Positions 1-10,053 of a DNA stretch of 28,699 nt are shown here, in pieces. Every line of letters begins with the position of its first letter. The first letter of the stretch is position 1. The position numbers and the translations under genes were made by a program. The stretch is from positions 816,926-845,624 of the forward strand of contig BFEA01000092.1 of the NCBI GenBank assembly GCA_003427395.1, in the 5' to 3' direction. The notes beneath the pieces were generated by a model. The model searched no databases. It had not been told where the DNA came from and saw only the letters and a program-made list of their open reading frames with translations. Source of the DNA: Chara braunii (lineage: Eukaryota > Streptophyta > Charophyceae > Charales > Characeae).

Positions 1-53
<53 letters not shown>

Positions 54-579
54 CCAACCTAACTAACTCAACCCCCTCCCCCCCACATGATCAAGTGTAG
101 TATCTGCTTCGATCAGTTTCATTTCCGATCTTCTCGCACAATCAAGCCGTAGTATCTGCTCCGTTCAGTTACATATCTGATCCATTTTTATTGTGTGCGT
201 AGCCGCAACAGGTCCCCTAGTCTGCTCTTACTCTTCTTACTAGTGGGTGCTTTCTTGTCCCTTCATTCCCCTTCGAACAAAGAAGCTTATTGCTTGAAAA
301 CAATTGAAGGAAAAGATTGTTCATCATAACTAGCTAAGTATGGTAGGATCCAAGAACTTGATCCGTTCATAGGTAAACTACTTCAAGTCGCTTCTATGTT
401 AGCTGAGCACCAAAGAAAATGATGCAAAGTTAGGTTCTTCCAGTACTCATGTTGCGTTGTCGGACTGCTAGGCTATCGTGCAGTGATGAATCTCTTCTGA
501 AGATAGTCCTTAAAGTGACCACTTGGTTCTAGCGTTGATGACGCGTTTGTTGTTGCCCGTTTACCGCCCAGGCATGCAG
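1..579. other. Intron or upstream non-coding sequence with (AG)n at its 5' end
   Basis: Positions 1-51 are a pure AG dinucleotide run. The rest is mixed-composition sequence with stops in every frame and no recognisable motif. It ends in a usable 3' splice site (gcatgcag at 572-579) directly before the first VIR-like exon, so it is read as the 3' part of an intron. The exon upstream of it is outside the window. Confidence 0.5.
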
Positions 580-823
580 GCCAGTGCAGCAAGCTATTAT
601 TCGGCTTATTATGAGAGTGGGAGTTTGGAGCATCGGCTTGGCAAAGTCATTGGTTCTTCCATTCATTTCGACATTGGAAGAGCTTCTTCGGGCAAATATT
701 CTTGATCAAGATGGACAGGGAGGATCATCATTGATTTCACTGGCTGACAACTCTCATGATGTTGCTGCAGACGCTTCTACAGCAGAGAACCGAGAGCCTG
801 TTCTATACACAAAGGCTTGGCAG
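580..823 (+). CDS. VIR: VIRILIZER homologue, internal exon (first visible)
   Basis: Internal exon of the m6A writer scaffold subunit VIR. It has an acceptor at 577-579 (cag) and a good donor (cag|gtacgt) at 823/824. It gives one leading base plus 81 codons, about residues PVQQAIIRLIMRVGVWS to LYTKAWQ. The sequence is helical and leucine-rich: a block resembling an ARM/HEAT repeat (IIRLIMRVGVW, then VLPFISTLEELLRANIL), then an acidic, serine-rich linker. From memory it corresponds to the Arabidopsis VIR segment RLLKWIDAGVVYH through LLRYAAVLASGG. It ends on a complete codon and joins in frame to the exon at 3353. The alternative is an unrelated ARM-like gene. The gapless match that continues across the next two exons argues against that. 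The N-terminal half of the protein lies upstream of the window. Confidence 0.65.
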
Positions 824-3352
824 GTACGTTGGTGAATTTGAAATCCCTGTGTAGCTAACCATGTTGTGTGTAGTTGTTTGAGGTGTTGGAAACTGGAAAG
901 AGCTCATCTAGCAGAGTTTGATAGTTTGCATAATCTATGAAGCATATGTCTTGCTGACTCTATGGGAGGATAATTGGTGAGGCAGGCCTCATTGTTGAAC
1001 AGGTGTGGTGTATCCCTGCAGAAATATAGACCTGTTTCTCCAATACGATTTAAGCTGTTAAGCAACATAAGGGGCCCATGTAAGCCATTCACCGTTTGTA
1101 CATGCCAACGACCCAGATTGCAAAGGGTTACCACAATTCATGCTGGCACGCAATCTGGGTCTCGTTCGGGCACGTGGACGGCTTGGATCGCAGGTGGATA
1201 TGAAAAAAATGGTGATTGACCCATGATCTGGACGTCCTTGGATGCATACAGCCCCAGATGACCGATCTGGAAGGCCGCCACCGGAAGGCCATGGATGAAC
1301 AAAGTAACTGGGCCGAGATGGGCAAATGCCAACTACGTTGCGACTGTCCATTATCACCAGTTTTGCTACCTGTCACCTCCTGTCACCACCAGTCACTGCT
1401 GGTCGCTACCGTCTATCCCCGCCGACCATTGCACGCCACTGATGTCCGTCTGTGCCACCCGTCACTCCCTGTCCAGGCTGATGATCTTCTGATCTCTTCT
1501 GCGGGACTGACTTCTTGCTGTCTCTGCCTGGCTGCCTCCGCCCTCCCTTCCCCTCCCTCTTTCTGCAGGACCTCCTACTCCTGCCTTTGCCTGACCTCCT
1601 GCTCCTTGCCTTTCTCCAACCTCCTCCTTCCTTCCCTCCTTCCAACCTCTACTTCTATCCACCCAACCTCTTCCACTCTGCCTCTCTCAGACCTGCTCGC
1701 TGCCTGCCTCCAACCTCCTCCTTCACTATCCACGCTCCTCGCTGCCTCCACTCTCCCTGCTTCCCTCCAACCTCCTCCTTCACCATCCACCCGACCTCCT
1801 CCAGCCCCCCGCCTAACTTCTTCTTCCCTGCCTCTGCCCACCCTGCTCCTCCCTTCCTCGGCCCTACCTTCTCCTCCGTCCCTCCACCTTATCTCTCCCG
1901 CCTGACCTCCTCCTCAACCACCTTCCTCAGTTTTCTCACCTGATCTCTTCCTTCCCCCTTCTACCCAACCTCCTCGTCCCTGCCTGCACCCCACCTCCTT
2001 GCCCCTTCCTCCTCCTCCCTTCCTCCTCCTGACCTCTTCCTGACCTCCTTCCCATCTCGTCCTCCGTGCCTCTGCCTGACCACTTCCTCCCAACCTCCAC
2101 CTCCTTGCCTCTGTCTGAACTCCTTTCTCCCTCCCCCTGACCTCCTCTTCTGCCCTTATGCCCGTGCCCGACTTCCTCCTTCCTCCCTCTTCTTTTCTCG
2201 CTCCGCGTGAATACCTCCTCGCTCCATCCGCCTGATACCCTCCCTGCCTCTGCTGGACCTCCTCCTCCCTGTCTTCTCCCGATGTCATCCCTTCACCTGA
2301 CCTCGAATTCTCACCCCTGCCTGATCTCTGCCCAACTTACCTCCGTGTGACCTCCCTCATCCCGACATCCTCCCACTTTCCACGTGACCTGCCTACACCT
2401 AACCTCTGTCCGACCTCCCTCCATGATGCCATCCCCCTGACCTCCGACCCACATCATCTATGCCTCCGCCCGACCTCTGCCTGACCTCCTCCCTCACTTG
2501 GCTGTTCCTCCGCCATTCCGCTTGACTTCACCCACTGCTGCTGCCCGTCCCCCTCCACCCGACGTCCTCCCTCTGTCTGTCCGACCACGTCCTCTCGACC
2601 GAGCTACCTACCGCATCCTTCCCTCTTCCAAACTTCCTCCCTCCCTCCATCCAACATCCTCCATTCGCTTGACCTCCTCCTGCTCCCTCTGCTGGACCTC
2701 TACCCGACCAGCCTCCACCTGGCCTCCCTCCACTCAACCTGTGACAGTGTACATGCGACCTCCCTCTGCTCGACCTCTGGGCAGAAGGACGCTGGTCTTC
2801 TTAGGTGGACATATTCTCCAAACCCCAGAGCCTTTGGGCGGAAGGAAAGTGTCAAGTGGTAGCATAGAAATATTATTTTCTTCCATTCTTGATGTGACGC
2901 CACACTGGCTTTGAATGGTGTTTTGGAGGACCTGTCAACCCAGGAGCTGGGTATTCCATGTCATTAGGAGCTGGGGTAAGCCCAGTGAGTTCAAAACGTA
3001 AAACCAGAAGTTTAGCGGATTGGTATCTGATGAATTTAATCACAGACACAGAGCTCTAGCCAGATCCGAATAGCATTGAATTCAATGAGTGCTTCAACGT
3101 TCCCAAGTTTTCATTGCTCTGTGAGTGGTACACAACTGTGTATGGTGAAGAATAGCAAATGAAGGGAAAACTGGCTTCTTCCTTGTAAACTTGTGGTCCT
3201 TGCGGTCAAAGTGAGATCTCACTTAGCTGGATTGTCGTTGTTGGGTAATTGGGATGTTAGCCTTAGGGCAAAATGTTATGCTTTGAAGGTTGTAGAGGAC
3301 TGACTGCATTGTCTACTCTGTCTGATTGTTCGAATTGATCGGTTCCTTGCAG
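824..3352 (+). other. VIR intron, about 2.5 kb, with pyrimidine-rich minisatellite
   Basis: The intron runs from gtacgt at 824 to the acceptor ttccttgcag ending at 3352. About half is the pyrimidine-rich repeat described separately (1490-2740). At 824-1490 and 2740-3352 I see no coding or structural signal. The long open frames here, for example 1216-1905 on +, follow from a C/T-rich strand that seldom makes stop codons, and they look nothing like a protein. Confidence 0.55.
1490..2740. repeat. Degenerate pyrimidine-rich minisatellite (CCTCCT/CTGACCTCC type)
   Basis: Roughly 1.25 kb in which the + strand is almost all C and T. A degenerate motif of the form CTGACCTCCTCC or TGCCTCTGCCTGACC recurs irregularly every 12-40 bases. 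The density of CTGACCTCC words is much higher than chance. Monomers are too diverged to set one period by eye. The sense-strand RNA would be C/U-rich and the template strand purine-rich, a composition that can form triplexes. Open frames on either strand here are composition artefacts. Confidence 0.7.
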
Positions 3353-3406
3353 GTGGTGCGGATTCTCCGTATCTTTGCGTGCCTGGTCTTACATCCTCCA
3401 ACAAAG
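3353..3406 (+). CDS. VIR: VIRILIZER homologue, 54-nt exon
   Basis: A micro-sized internal exon of 18 codons (VVRILRIFACLVLHPPTK). It is flanked by a strong acceptor (ttccttgcag) and a weak donor (aaag|gtctca). It keeps phase 0 at both ends. Joined to the start of the next exon it gives VRILRIFACL...GLLLQLGLATAIASIL. This aligns without gaps over 31 residues to Arabidopsis VIR ALRILALIS...YDEGAVTVVYAIL as I remember it, and the match spans the exon junction. That continuity is the main reason to accept such a short exon. The weak donor is the main doubt: the true 3' end could shift, although the frame and the alignment favour 3406. Confidence 0.6.
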
Positions 3407-4909
3407 GTCTCAAACTGTCACCTTTTCCTATCTCCTTGCTCATTCTATCTACATCTACAACCAACTCCTATAGCTAAGTGGGCCGCGAAGGGAACTGTGC
3501 GCGCTTATAATTTTTGCTTCCAGCGTGGTTCGGAAGTGGCGCAGAAGGGGAGTACTAGTGCACTTGTAAGAAGGAAGGCTTCACGAATGCAACGCCCTTG
3601 CAGTGTAGAGTGTGCGACAGTCTAATAGATAGGATTGCTGAAGTATATATGCTGCAGATACTGTGTACTCCAGGACAATCGTAGGTTCAGACAAGGATCA
3701 ACCTCGATAGCGGATTACATCTTCGAGGGAGGAGAGCTGTTTGTCGAGAATGAGGGAGTGCAACTGCTGTTTGTAGTGTCCCAACAGAGCCGAAGGACGG
3801 GGTGCTCGGAGATTTTCTGGTTTAAACCAACACTACCTCCGAGCCTACCTTTGGCGAGGTGGAAAAGAACTGTGCGCCAAGCTTTGCGGAAGCGCCAGCA
3901 CTAACTTTTTCTTTTTGTTTTGGCTTGTGCTGCCAACCATTTTGATGCGGTGGCGCCCGGCCTTCCGAAGCATGCGGCATAGGATATACCACGTTCTTAG
4001 GAGGTTCCGAGTTTGCCTGCGAAAGGTAGTGGTGGTTAAGAAGACAGGCGCGCTTGAGATCATTGGAGCACTTCTACTGACCTTCATTGCATAGTGACAC
4101 CAGCAAGTGTGTGAGGAGTTGCGCAGTTTACAAACGAACCAAAGTGAGCGCTGACAAACCATACGGATGGTTGAAGCTGCTGCCGATTCTGCATTGGTCT
4201 GTTTAGTCTGTCTCACGGACTTCACGAATGGGATGACCAGAGGCCAAGGCTGTGAACAACACCTCGTTCGTCTTTGTTGACCTCTTCTTCAAGTTCATCA
4301 GGTTGGTACCTATGAAGGACGTGCATTGACACAGCAGGTAGCACATCCATTATGGGACTCGTGGATGTTCAGGTTCAGGCTCCATGCAGGCATTGTGAGC
4401 AACTGGGATTCCAGAGTCACCAGAGAGCTATGACGGTGTCCGAACCGTTTCACAAAAGTGTTTTGCTCGTTAGTTTGTCTTTTCATTCTGAGATATTTTG
4501 AAACCGTGCAAGAGGGCAAGAATTTTGCTGATCAGCAAGTGTTGGTGAGATGAAGATGCAGCCATAGCCGCTTGTTGCCGTCGAGACTCTTTATAGCTTC
4601 GTTGGGGCATTTTGGTCTAGGCTGTCAGGCACCACGTGCACATAATTTCCAACTGGTATCAAGTTTCTGGACTCGTATGATGATAAGATGCAAGTTTCTT
4701 GAGATCTTCTATCAAGCCTGTGTGATAATCTACTTGATGTGAGCACGTGTATGAATCCAGTGTGATTCTAGCAGAAAGCTCCTCTCTTTTCAAGAGTGTT
4801 GTCTTGTCTCAAGGCCAATTTTTAAGCATCGACCTTGTGCGGACCCTTAGTTTGGAGGGTCACTTAATTTTTACCCTGTGGATTTCTGTGATCGATTGTG
4901 CTTGTGCAG
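3407..4909 (+). other. VIR intron, about 1.5 kb, with a degraded TIR element
   Basis: The intron lies between the 54-nt exon and the exon at 4910. It contains the degraded TIR element at 3822-4039. The rest is non-repetitive as far as I can see, with stops in all frames and no exon-like segment that has matching splice sites. Confidence 0.5.
3822..4039. mobile_element. Degraded copy of the TTAAACCACCAGTACC TIR element (MITE-like)
   Basis: The left end reads TTAAACCAACACTACCTCC. The right end, reverse-complemented, reads TTAACCACCACTACCTTT, so the ends match with one substitution and one missing A. The interior contains GGCGCCCGGCCTTCCGAAG, close to GGGCCCGGCCTCCGAAAC in the copy at 19900 and GGCGCTCGGCCTAC in those at 27218 and 27906. 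That shared core is why I accept a diverged copy. It is about 218 bp with no coding capacity. Confidence 0.6.
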
Positions 4910-5181
4910 GGGCTTTTGCTGCAACTTGGTCTTGCAACGGCCATCGCCTCAATACTTGACATGACGCTCTCAAGTGGCTCTCGAGGAAGCGGTAGTGTTG
5001 GTGGTGGTGGACAGCAACAGCAAATGCAAGGCAGCAACACCGGCGCGTCCATTTGCAATGGCAAGACTGGAGCTCAAGAATTGGAGGTGGCCAGTCTAAA
5101 TCTTGTTGTGTGGACTTCACGAGTTGTTGAAGCGCTCTGTGGTGTCGACTCCAATCCTTCCACAGATGCTCCTGTATTGAG
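4910..5181 (+). CDS. VIR: VIRILIZER homologue, internal exon
   Basis: The acceptor is cttgtgcag at 4901-4909. The first codons, GLLLQLGLATAIASILDMTLSSG, continue the ARM-like helix of the preceding exon and align to Arabidopsis VIR (GAVTVVYAILVN region). A lineage-specific Gly/Gln/Ser linker follows (GGGGQQQQMQGSN), then LEVASLNLVVWTSRVVEALCG, matching the next helix (Arabidopsis LVDLLIPSLVLLISVLQRLQG). A donor-like ag|gtgtgt lies at 5181/5182 and would end the exon in phase 2. The frame stays open to 5493 through a serine tract, so the 3' boundary is not certain and the exon may continue to about 5488. Confidence 0.65.
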
Positions 5182-5409
5182 GTGTGTTAACCATGTGGAT
5201 GGTGGGGATGGTGGTTTGCCATGCATGCTTGATCCACAGGAGCACTTCTCACTCATCCCAAACCTACGGCCTTCGCGGAGAATCTGTGGTGTCATTTTTA
5301 TTGTTGTCTTTTCTTCTTCTTCTTCTTCTTCTTCCTCATCGTCACCACCATGCACTTCCTCTTCCTCTTCTTCTTCCTCTTCATCGCCCTCGTTAGCCAC
5401 CCCATGCAG
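5182..5409 (+). other. Short in-frame intron or retained low-complexity segment (TTC/TCC repeat, poly-Ser)
   Basis: This segment is 228 bases, a multiple of three, with no in-frame stop. It could be a spliced intron: a gtgtgt donor, a 60-base TTC-rich pyrimidine tract at 5305-5385, and an acceptor atgcag ending at 5409. It could also be translated as a linker ending in two serine runs. Sequence alone cannot decide. Both the pyrimidine tract before an AG and the phase match on either side (2 + 1) favour an intron. Confidence 0.4.
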
Positions 5410-5488
5410 TTCTTTTCCTGCTCATTCTGGTGCTGCTATTGCCGCTGCTGCTTCGTCTGAAATGTCTGCTTCTGTTCATTATTACCGG
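5410..5488 (+). CDS. Candidate VIR exon (uncertain)
   Basis: After the pyrimidine-rich tract and the acceptor at 5407-5409, the frame carries on in phase with the exon ending at 5181 and encodes SSFPAHSGAAIAAAASSEM followed by SASVHYY. This is Ala/Ser-rich and only loosely resembles the Arabidopsis VIR stretch LHREVSPKLAACAADLSSHY. A stop (tga) at 5492-5494 means the exon must end before it. The only nearby donor, ccg|gtggtg at 5489, is poor. Treat this as a suggestion. Confidence 0.25.
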
Positions 5489-6049
5489 TGGTGATGATGT
5501 TTGACGACCCTTGATGGGTCTCAGCTTTTCCCAAGTAAGTGGTGAAGGATCCAAATCAGCATTAAAAGCAGCAAAGACAAGCCTGAGCATGTGCGGTGGC
5601 GTTATTGACATTCCCAGTGCATGTTCAGGATGTGAGTCAAAAGGACAGGTTTTCGTTATTGCTCTCGGGTTTGGCTGCTCTTTGCCATTCGGCGGGTTTG
5701 ATGGGGAACTTCAGTAGGGTCAAAAGTCGAAGCTTTCCGGTTATGATTTTCGAATAACCTTTAAGTTTAACCTGTTTTTCATTTGGCGTGATGATGCAAC
5801 GCAATGCCATTACATGCACACACAATTTGGCGAAAAACTTTAGCGCAGGCATTTCTATACGAGGCTTTTGCGCAGAGTAATGGCTGGTTGCTGTACATGC
5901 TATGCTTGTATACATTTAGCGTAGTTCTGTGCTTTCCGTGTTCATAGCTGTAATTTACCAATTTATGTAAGCATACCAAATTGTGACTTTTGGATAATTG
6001 CAATGTTATTTGCAATCGGGTGTAGATTTCTGCGTTTTCCTTATCCTAT

Positions 6050-6170
6050 TTTTCACCCCTTTTTCCTTGTTCCTCAAGGAGGGTAGGCCGTTGTGTTCTT
6101 GTAGCAATCAGGAGTTGAAGTTTGAACTCATAACCTGCTTACTATCAGTTCCAGCCATCTGGGCCCAGCC
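6050..6170 (-). mobile_element. tRNA-like SINE head (candidate)
   Basis: On the minus strand, 6167-6151 reads as an A-box-like TGGGCCCAGATGGCTGG. About 38 bases on, 6129-6117 reads as a B-box-like GAGTTCAAACTTC. A run rich in A (T on +) follows at 6048-6070. The 17-mer AGTTGAAGTTTGAACTC on + at 6113-6129 recurs exactly at 28571-28587, which supports a dispersed repeat. No full tRNA fold is present. Confidence 0.4.
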
Positions 6171-6294
6171 AGTTTCTTCAGTTGCTGATATCTCATTTTA
6201 GATGTACCTGTTTTTTTTCGGAAGCACCAGGAGGCTTTTAGTTGCTTGAATCAACTGTGTGCAGAGCCTGAGAATGAGGGGTGCAGATCTGTGT

Positions 6295-6422
6295 TTGGGT
6301 AAACCTGGGTTAAGCTGGAAGTAAAAAAATGTGGGGGTGGGTTGGGAGTGGGAGGGGAAGGAGGACTTCATTTCATGGGCTGTGGTGCAGATGTGAGTTT
6401 GGATAAACCGGCGTTGGGGGGG

Positions 6423-6463
<41 letters not shown>

Positions 6464-6574
6464 GGAGGTGGAAGAAGAACTTTTCATGGGCTGAACCTGG
6501 GTTAAGTTTGAAGTCAAAAAATGTGGTTGGGGTTGGGGGATGGGGGAGGAAGAAGGACTTCATTTCATGGGCTG
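6295..6574. repeat. G-rich tandem repeat, three diverged units, with a 48-base poly-G
   Basis: Three units each end in CATTTCATGGGCTG or TTTTCATGGGCTG, finishing at 6382, 6493 and 6574. Units 1 and 3 share AACCTGGGTTAAG and AAAAAATGTGG followed by a GGGTTGGG-type stretch. In unit 2 that G-rich stretch is a homopolymer of 48 G at 6425-6472. The homopolymer probably grew by slippage inside one unit, and its length may be unreliable in the assembly. Confidence 0.75.
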
Positions 6575-7004
6575 GGTGACGATTTGTTGTTGTCAAGATT
6601 GTGATGATTCATGAACATAGAGAATCTCAATGAAGTAGGGTGCTGTAGACCTGTTTCAGGAATTTGGGGCCTTTTGGGCACAATTGATTTTCCATGTGAT
6701 TCACGATTCAGGCACAGTTCGGGATTTGTGTACAGGAGGTTTCTTGCATTTTTTGTTGTTGACTGCGTTTGGTAGCGGCAGGGGGGGGCGGGGCGCGGCG
6801 GAGGGGGGATCTGATCCTGCTTGTATAGGATGGTGTGCATGTGTATAAGGTAGTGGAAGGAAGTCCTCTTTCATGACAGCTTATGACAAATGGCTGCAGC
6901 TGTGCGCCATTTCCTTTTGGTTGGGATGGTGCCCTTGCAAGTTCTGCAGGGGATCTTCCAATATTGTGTTTCTTAAACTTTTTTTACGACAATCTGACTG
7001 GTCC

Positions 7005-7171
7005 TTAAACAAACCACCAGGACTTCCTAAGGTCGCTCCCGTAAACAAGCCACAATTTTAGGAAACATACGGGCCACTACAGGAGCGCCCAAATTCATCC
7101 AACTAGAACCGTTTCTACTCTTTTTTTTTTTCTTCTGCGGCTGATAGCTGGGGCGAGTACTGGTGGTTTAA
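7005..7171. mobile_element. Doubtful TIR element copy
   Basis: The right end is a perfect GTACTGGTGGTTTAA (7157-7171), the terminus of the family. The left end, TTAAACAAACCACCAGGAC at 7005, needs a four-base insertion and one substitution to match. The conserved core GGCGCYCGGCCT of the other copies is absent, so the left boundary is a guess. Confidence 0.35.
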
Positions 7172-7325
7172 TACAGCTTTCCCTATCCTCCCCAAGGATT
7201 GATTCATGTCAATCATTTTTCAACAATTGATCACCATATCCTGAAAGTTGGCTGAAACTCGTGTTTTGCTCAATATCCAAATTTTGTGTGTCTAAGTTCC
7301 AAAGTTGATTTACATACTTTCACAG

Positions 7326-7418
7326 TATACACGTGTGCGGGGGTCTTATCTTGCATGATATGTTTTACATAAGTATACACGTGTGCCGGGGTCTTATCTT
7401 GCATGACATAAATTACAT
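7326..7418. repeat. Direct tandem duplication, 48-bp period
   Basis: Two copies of a unit starting TATACACGTGTGC and containing GGGGTCTTATCTTGCATGA begin at 7326 and 7374. They differ at only a few positions and both end in TTACAT. The function is unknown. Confidence 0.8.
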
Positions 7419-8250
7419 GTCAGAATCAATGAGTTATTTAAACCTGGAAGGCTGGAACATTTTGCTCTTTTTCCTCCTTGCCGTCCCATTTCTTTCCTGG
7501 AGTTATGGACACCTTTCTGCAACTCGAAGACGTCTTTCCTGAATATGGCAAAAGTGTCACTGAAATGGTGGTGTACCATCCAGTATGTCTACCGACACCT
7601 AGAATTGTTTGCGCTCTGTTTTGTCCTCTTCTTCCTGTTTCTTTTGCGGAGTTTTGTTGTTCCCTTGCTTTGGTGTTTGTTTTTTTGCTATGATGATGTT
7701 CTTGACTGTTCATTGGTGCGATGATTGCAAAATCACAGCAGCGAAGCTGGAGACGGGTGTTGTTTTGGTCGACTGTAATTGCAAGAACATGTATACAAAA
7801 TTGCGAACACAAAAACTGCCAGCATGCGTGCTGTACTGGGTGCTCGACTGAGCCTGAGAGGGAGCTTGTAGGTCTAAAGGTCTTGGAAGGAGATTATCAG
7901 TGCAGCCGCAACCTGTATGCATGTGGCTGGCAGTTGAGTAGCTGGGGGAGTATGGGGCCCTGGCTGGTTCTGAAATGCCCACAGTGACAGTAGTATAAAC
8001 CTTGGGCTGGTTTCATGTTACAAGTAGCACAGGGGAGTCCCAAGCCGGGTGTTTGCTGGAGGATATAAGAGAATATGTTGTCCTTACAGGCAGGATGACC
8101 CCAGGGTAATAAGACCTCTCTTTTTAAGGCAGGGCAAGGCAAGCCGGGGGTAGTTCGTAACGTTTGTTGCTGTGACAGAACTTCATCTCCTAGTGTGTTG
8201 ATAGACGGCAGTGGGCGTGTTTTGCCGTTCGAGCTCAGACAAGTACAGCT

Positions 8251-8612
8251 TGCATCAACTCGTGTCCGCGCCGCAATACCACTGTGTGCCATGCGGTTGC
8301 GCGTTTGGCTCAGGTTTTGACTCCTAGCAGACAGGGTCGACGCTGTGTTGTTGGATTGCGGAGCGGAGAATTACAACGTTCCCCATTGATATGCAAGTTC
8401 AGGAGCGCATGAGCAAGAATATAGTGTAGAGCGTGCATCAACTCATGCCCGTGCTGCAATACCAAAGTGTGCCATGCGGTTGCCTGTTTGGCTCAAGTTT
8501 TGACTCGTAGCAGACAGGGTCGACGCTGTGTTGTTGGATTGTGGAGCAGAGAATTACGACGTTTCCCATTGATATGCAGGTTTGGGAGGGCATGAGTAAG
8601 AATATAGTGTAG
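8251..8612. repeat. Tandem duplication, 183-bp period, two copies
   Basis: Unit 1 starts at 8251 (TGCATCAACT) and ends in AAGAATATAGTGTAG at 8429. Unit 2 repeats this from 8434 to 8612. I count about 19 differences by eye. Most are transitions and several fall at CpG sites (for example gcgg versus gtgg or gcag). No coding capacity is shared by the two units. Confidence 0.85.
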
Positions 8613-9659
8613 CATGCCACAGCGAGCGACACGATTGTGGTTCTGAGGTATGTCCAGTGGACATCTTCGAGAAAGGCATGACCAAGCCTGGGATCGAGGT
8701 CTGGTTTGATATTTGGGAAAGGGGACAATTTACCCCTGCACACTCACTAGCTGCCCACTCTGCACCCTCCTGGTCGCTCAGCAGTTGGTCTTTGGTCATC
8801 CACAGGCATGAAGGCAGTTGAACACCCACTTGCGTTCTAAGCCAGGTTTCGTCTGTACGTCTACTAGCTGGCCTCTCCTTCTTTTTCGAATAAACAGGCA
8901 TAACTGTGTAGTATGTACCAGGTATCCCAAGTGTCCCTGCGGGCTGCCATGTGATCTTTCCAAAAGTACTGCGGGTGAACCCATGAGTCGTGGATCGTAC
9001 TAATTTGTGGGCCATAGATGCCTTGGATAGCCTGACGTCTACAGAATTCTCTCTTTGCCCCAGATTTGAGGCATCAGTTTCACCTGGTGTTGCCTCTCAG
9101 CTTGTACCTGACAGATATCACCTCCCTTTTCTCAATCTGACGTGTACACATGCATATTCTGTCTGTGCTCTTCTCCCAACTCTATGCACATCGAGATTTG
9201 GCTCGTTATCGTTATCTGACTATTGTTATGATTCCGGTTGTTTGTTGTCTGATGACGACACTCACTCGCATAGACTTCCAAGTATGCCCATACATACACA
9301 GAAGGAAGGGGAGAGGATAGGAGTATCGCACCGCACAGGGAGAGATAACACAGCGGAAGACTTGACCATGCGATATGACAGGGTACACTGAAAGTGCAAT
9401 TCACTCCACTCGATCCTCACAACCAGTCATAAAGAAAAGCCGAGCAGATCACATCCAGGAAACAATGAAACGATGATAGTCCAAACCCAGTTACACACTA
9501 TTTTTTAAACTCAGAGTCTCGAATTGTCAGGATAACTTCAGTACTACAGTGCGCTGCTCAGAAGTGAGCAGCGCTTCACTCCCCAACCCTGATTAGCACC
9601 CGTAACACCCCTTAACCCCTGAAACATCAAGCACCACCCAGATACAGCCTCCACAGGGA

Positions 9660-10053
9660 AGCGCCACCCTGAAACAGGCCTCTGAGGCCAAGCGCCACTC
9701 AGAGGATGAAGAAGAAGACCAGCGCCACAGTATCTGATGATGACGAAGTGTCGGAAGACTTCCCAGTTGGAAGTCTGCAGCAGCGCTACCAAACCCTGAC
9801 AAGATGACCTCTGAGGAAGAAGCTGCAGCTATGGCTGCAGCGCCACCACCCTGGAACCCCTCTCCAGAGGAGGGTCCAGCAGGGCACCAACCTCTCTCGC
9901 CTCCAGCAGACCTCGATAGCCCAGACCTCTGTCAGCCCCTGCGTGCTGGCAGAGTACAGGGCAGGTCCCAGCTATGGCCGGCGCTCCGAAGGTCTGGCTA
10001 TGCCTGTCTCCTTCCACGCTGAGCCGTCACCACTTCCGGTTCATGCGTAGCGC
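9660..10053 (+). pseudogene. Possible decayed coding remnant, unrecognised
   Basis: One frame runs from about 9690 to a TAG near 10051, interrupted by a TGA at 9805-9807. It reads MKKKTSATVSDDDEVSEDF, then VGSLQQRYQTLTR, stop, then PLRKKLQLWLQRHHPGTP and a Ser/Gln-rich tail. The acidic stretch and recurrent GCGCCAC words resemble a disordered gag-like or linker sequence, but I recognise no domain. It may be a retroelement scrap or chance. The flank 10060-10440 has a different feel (many short CTAAAC and CTAGCC words) and might belong to the same relic. Confidence 0.2.

Noticed and set aside
1216-2288. Open frames of 80-230 codons on both strands in the pyrimidine block
   Set aside because: Composition bias removes stop codons; sequence is simple Ser/Pro/Leu or Gly/Glu/Arg with no domain or splice context.
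6425-6472. CRISPR-like or functional array in the G-rich repeats
   Set aside because: Three diverged units without unique spacers; eukaryotic simple repeat.
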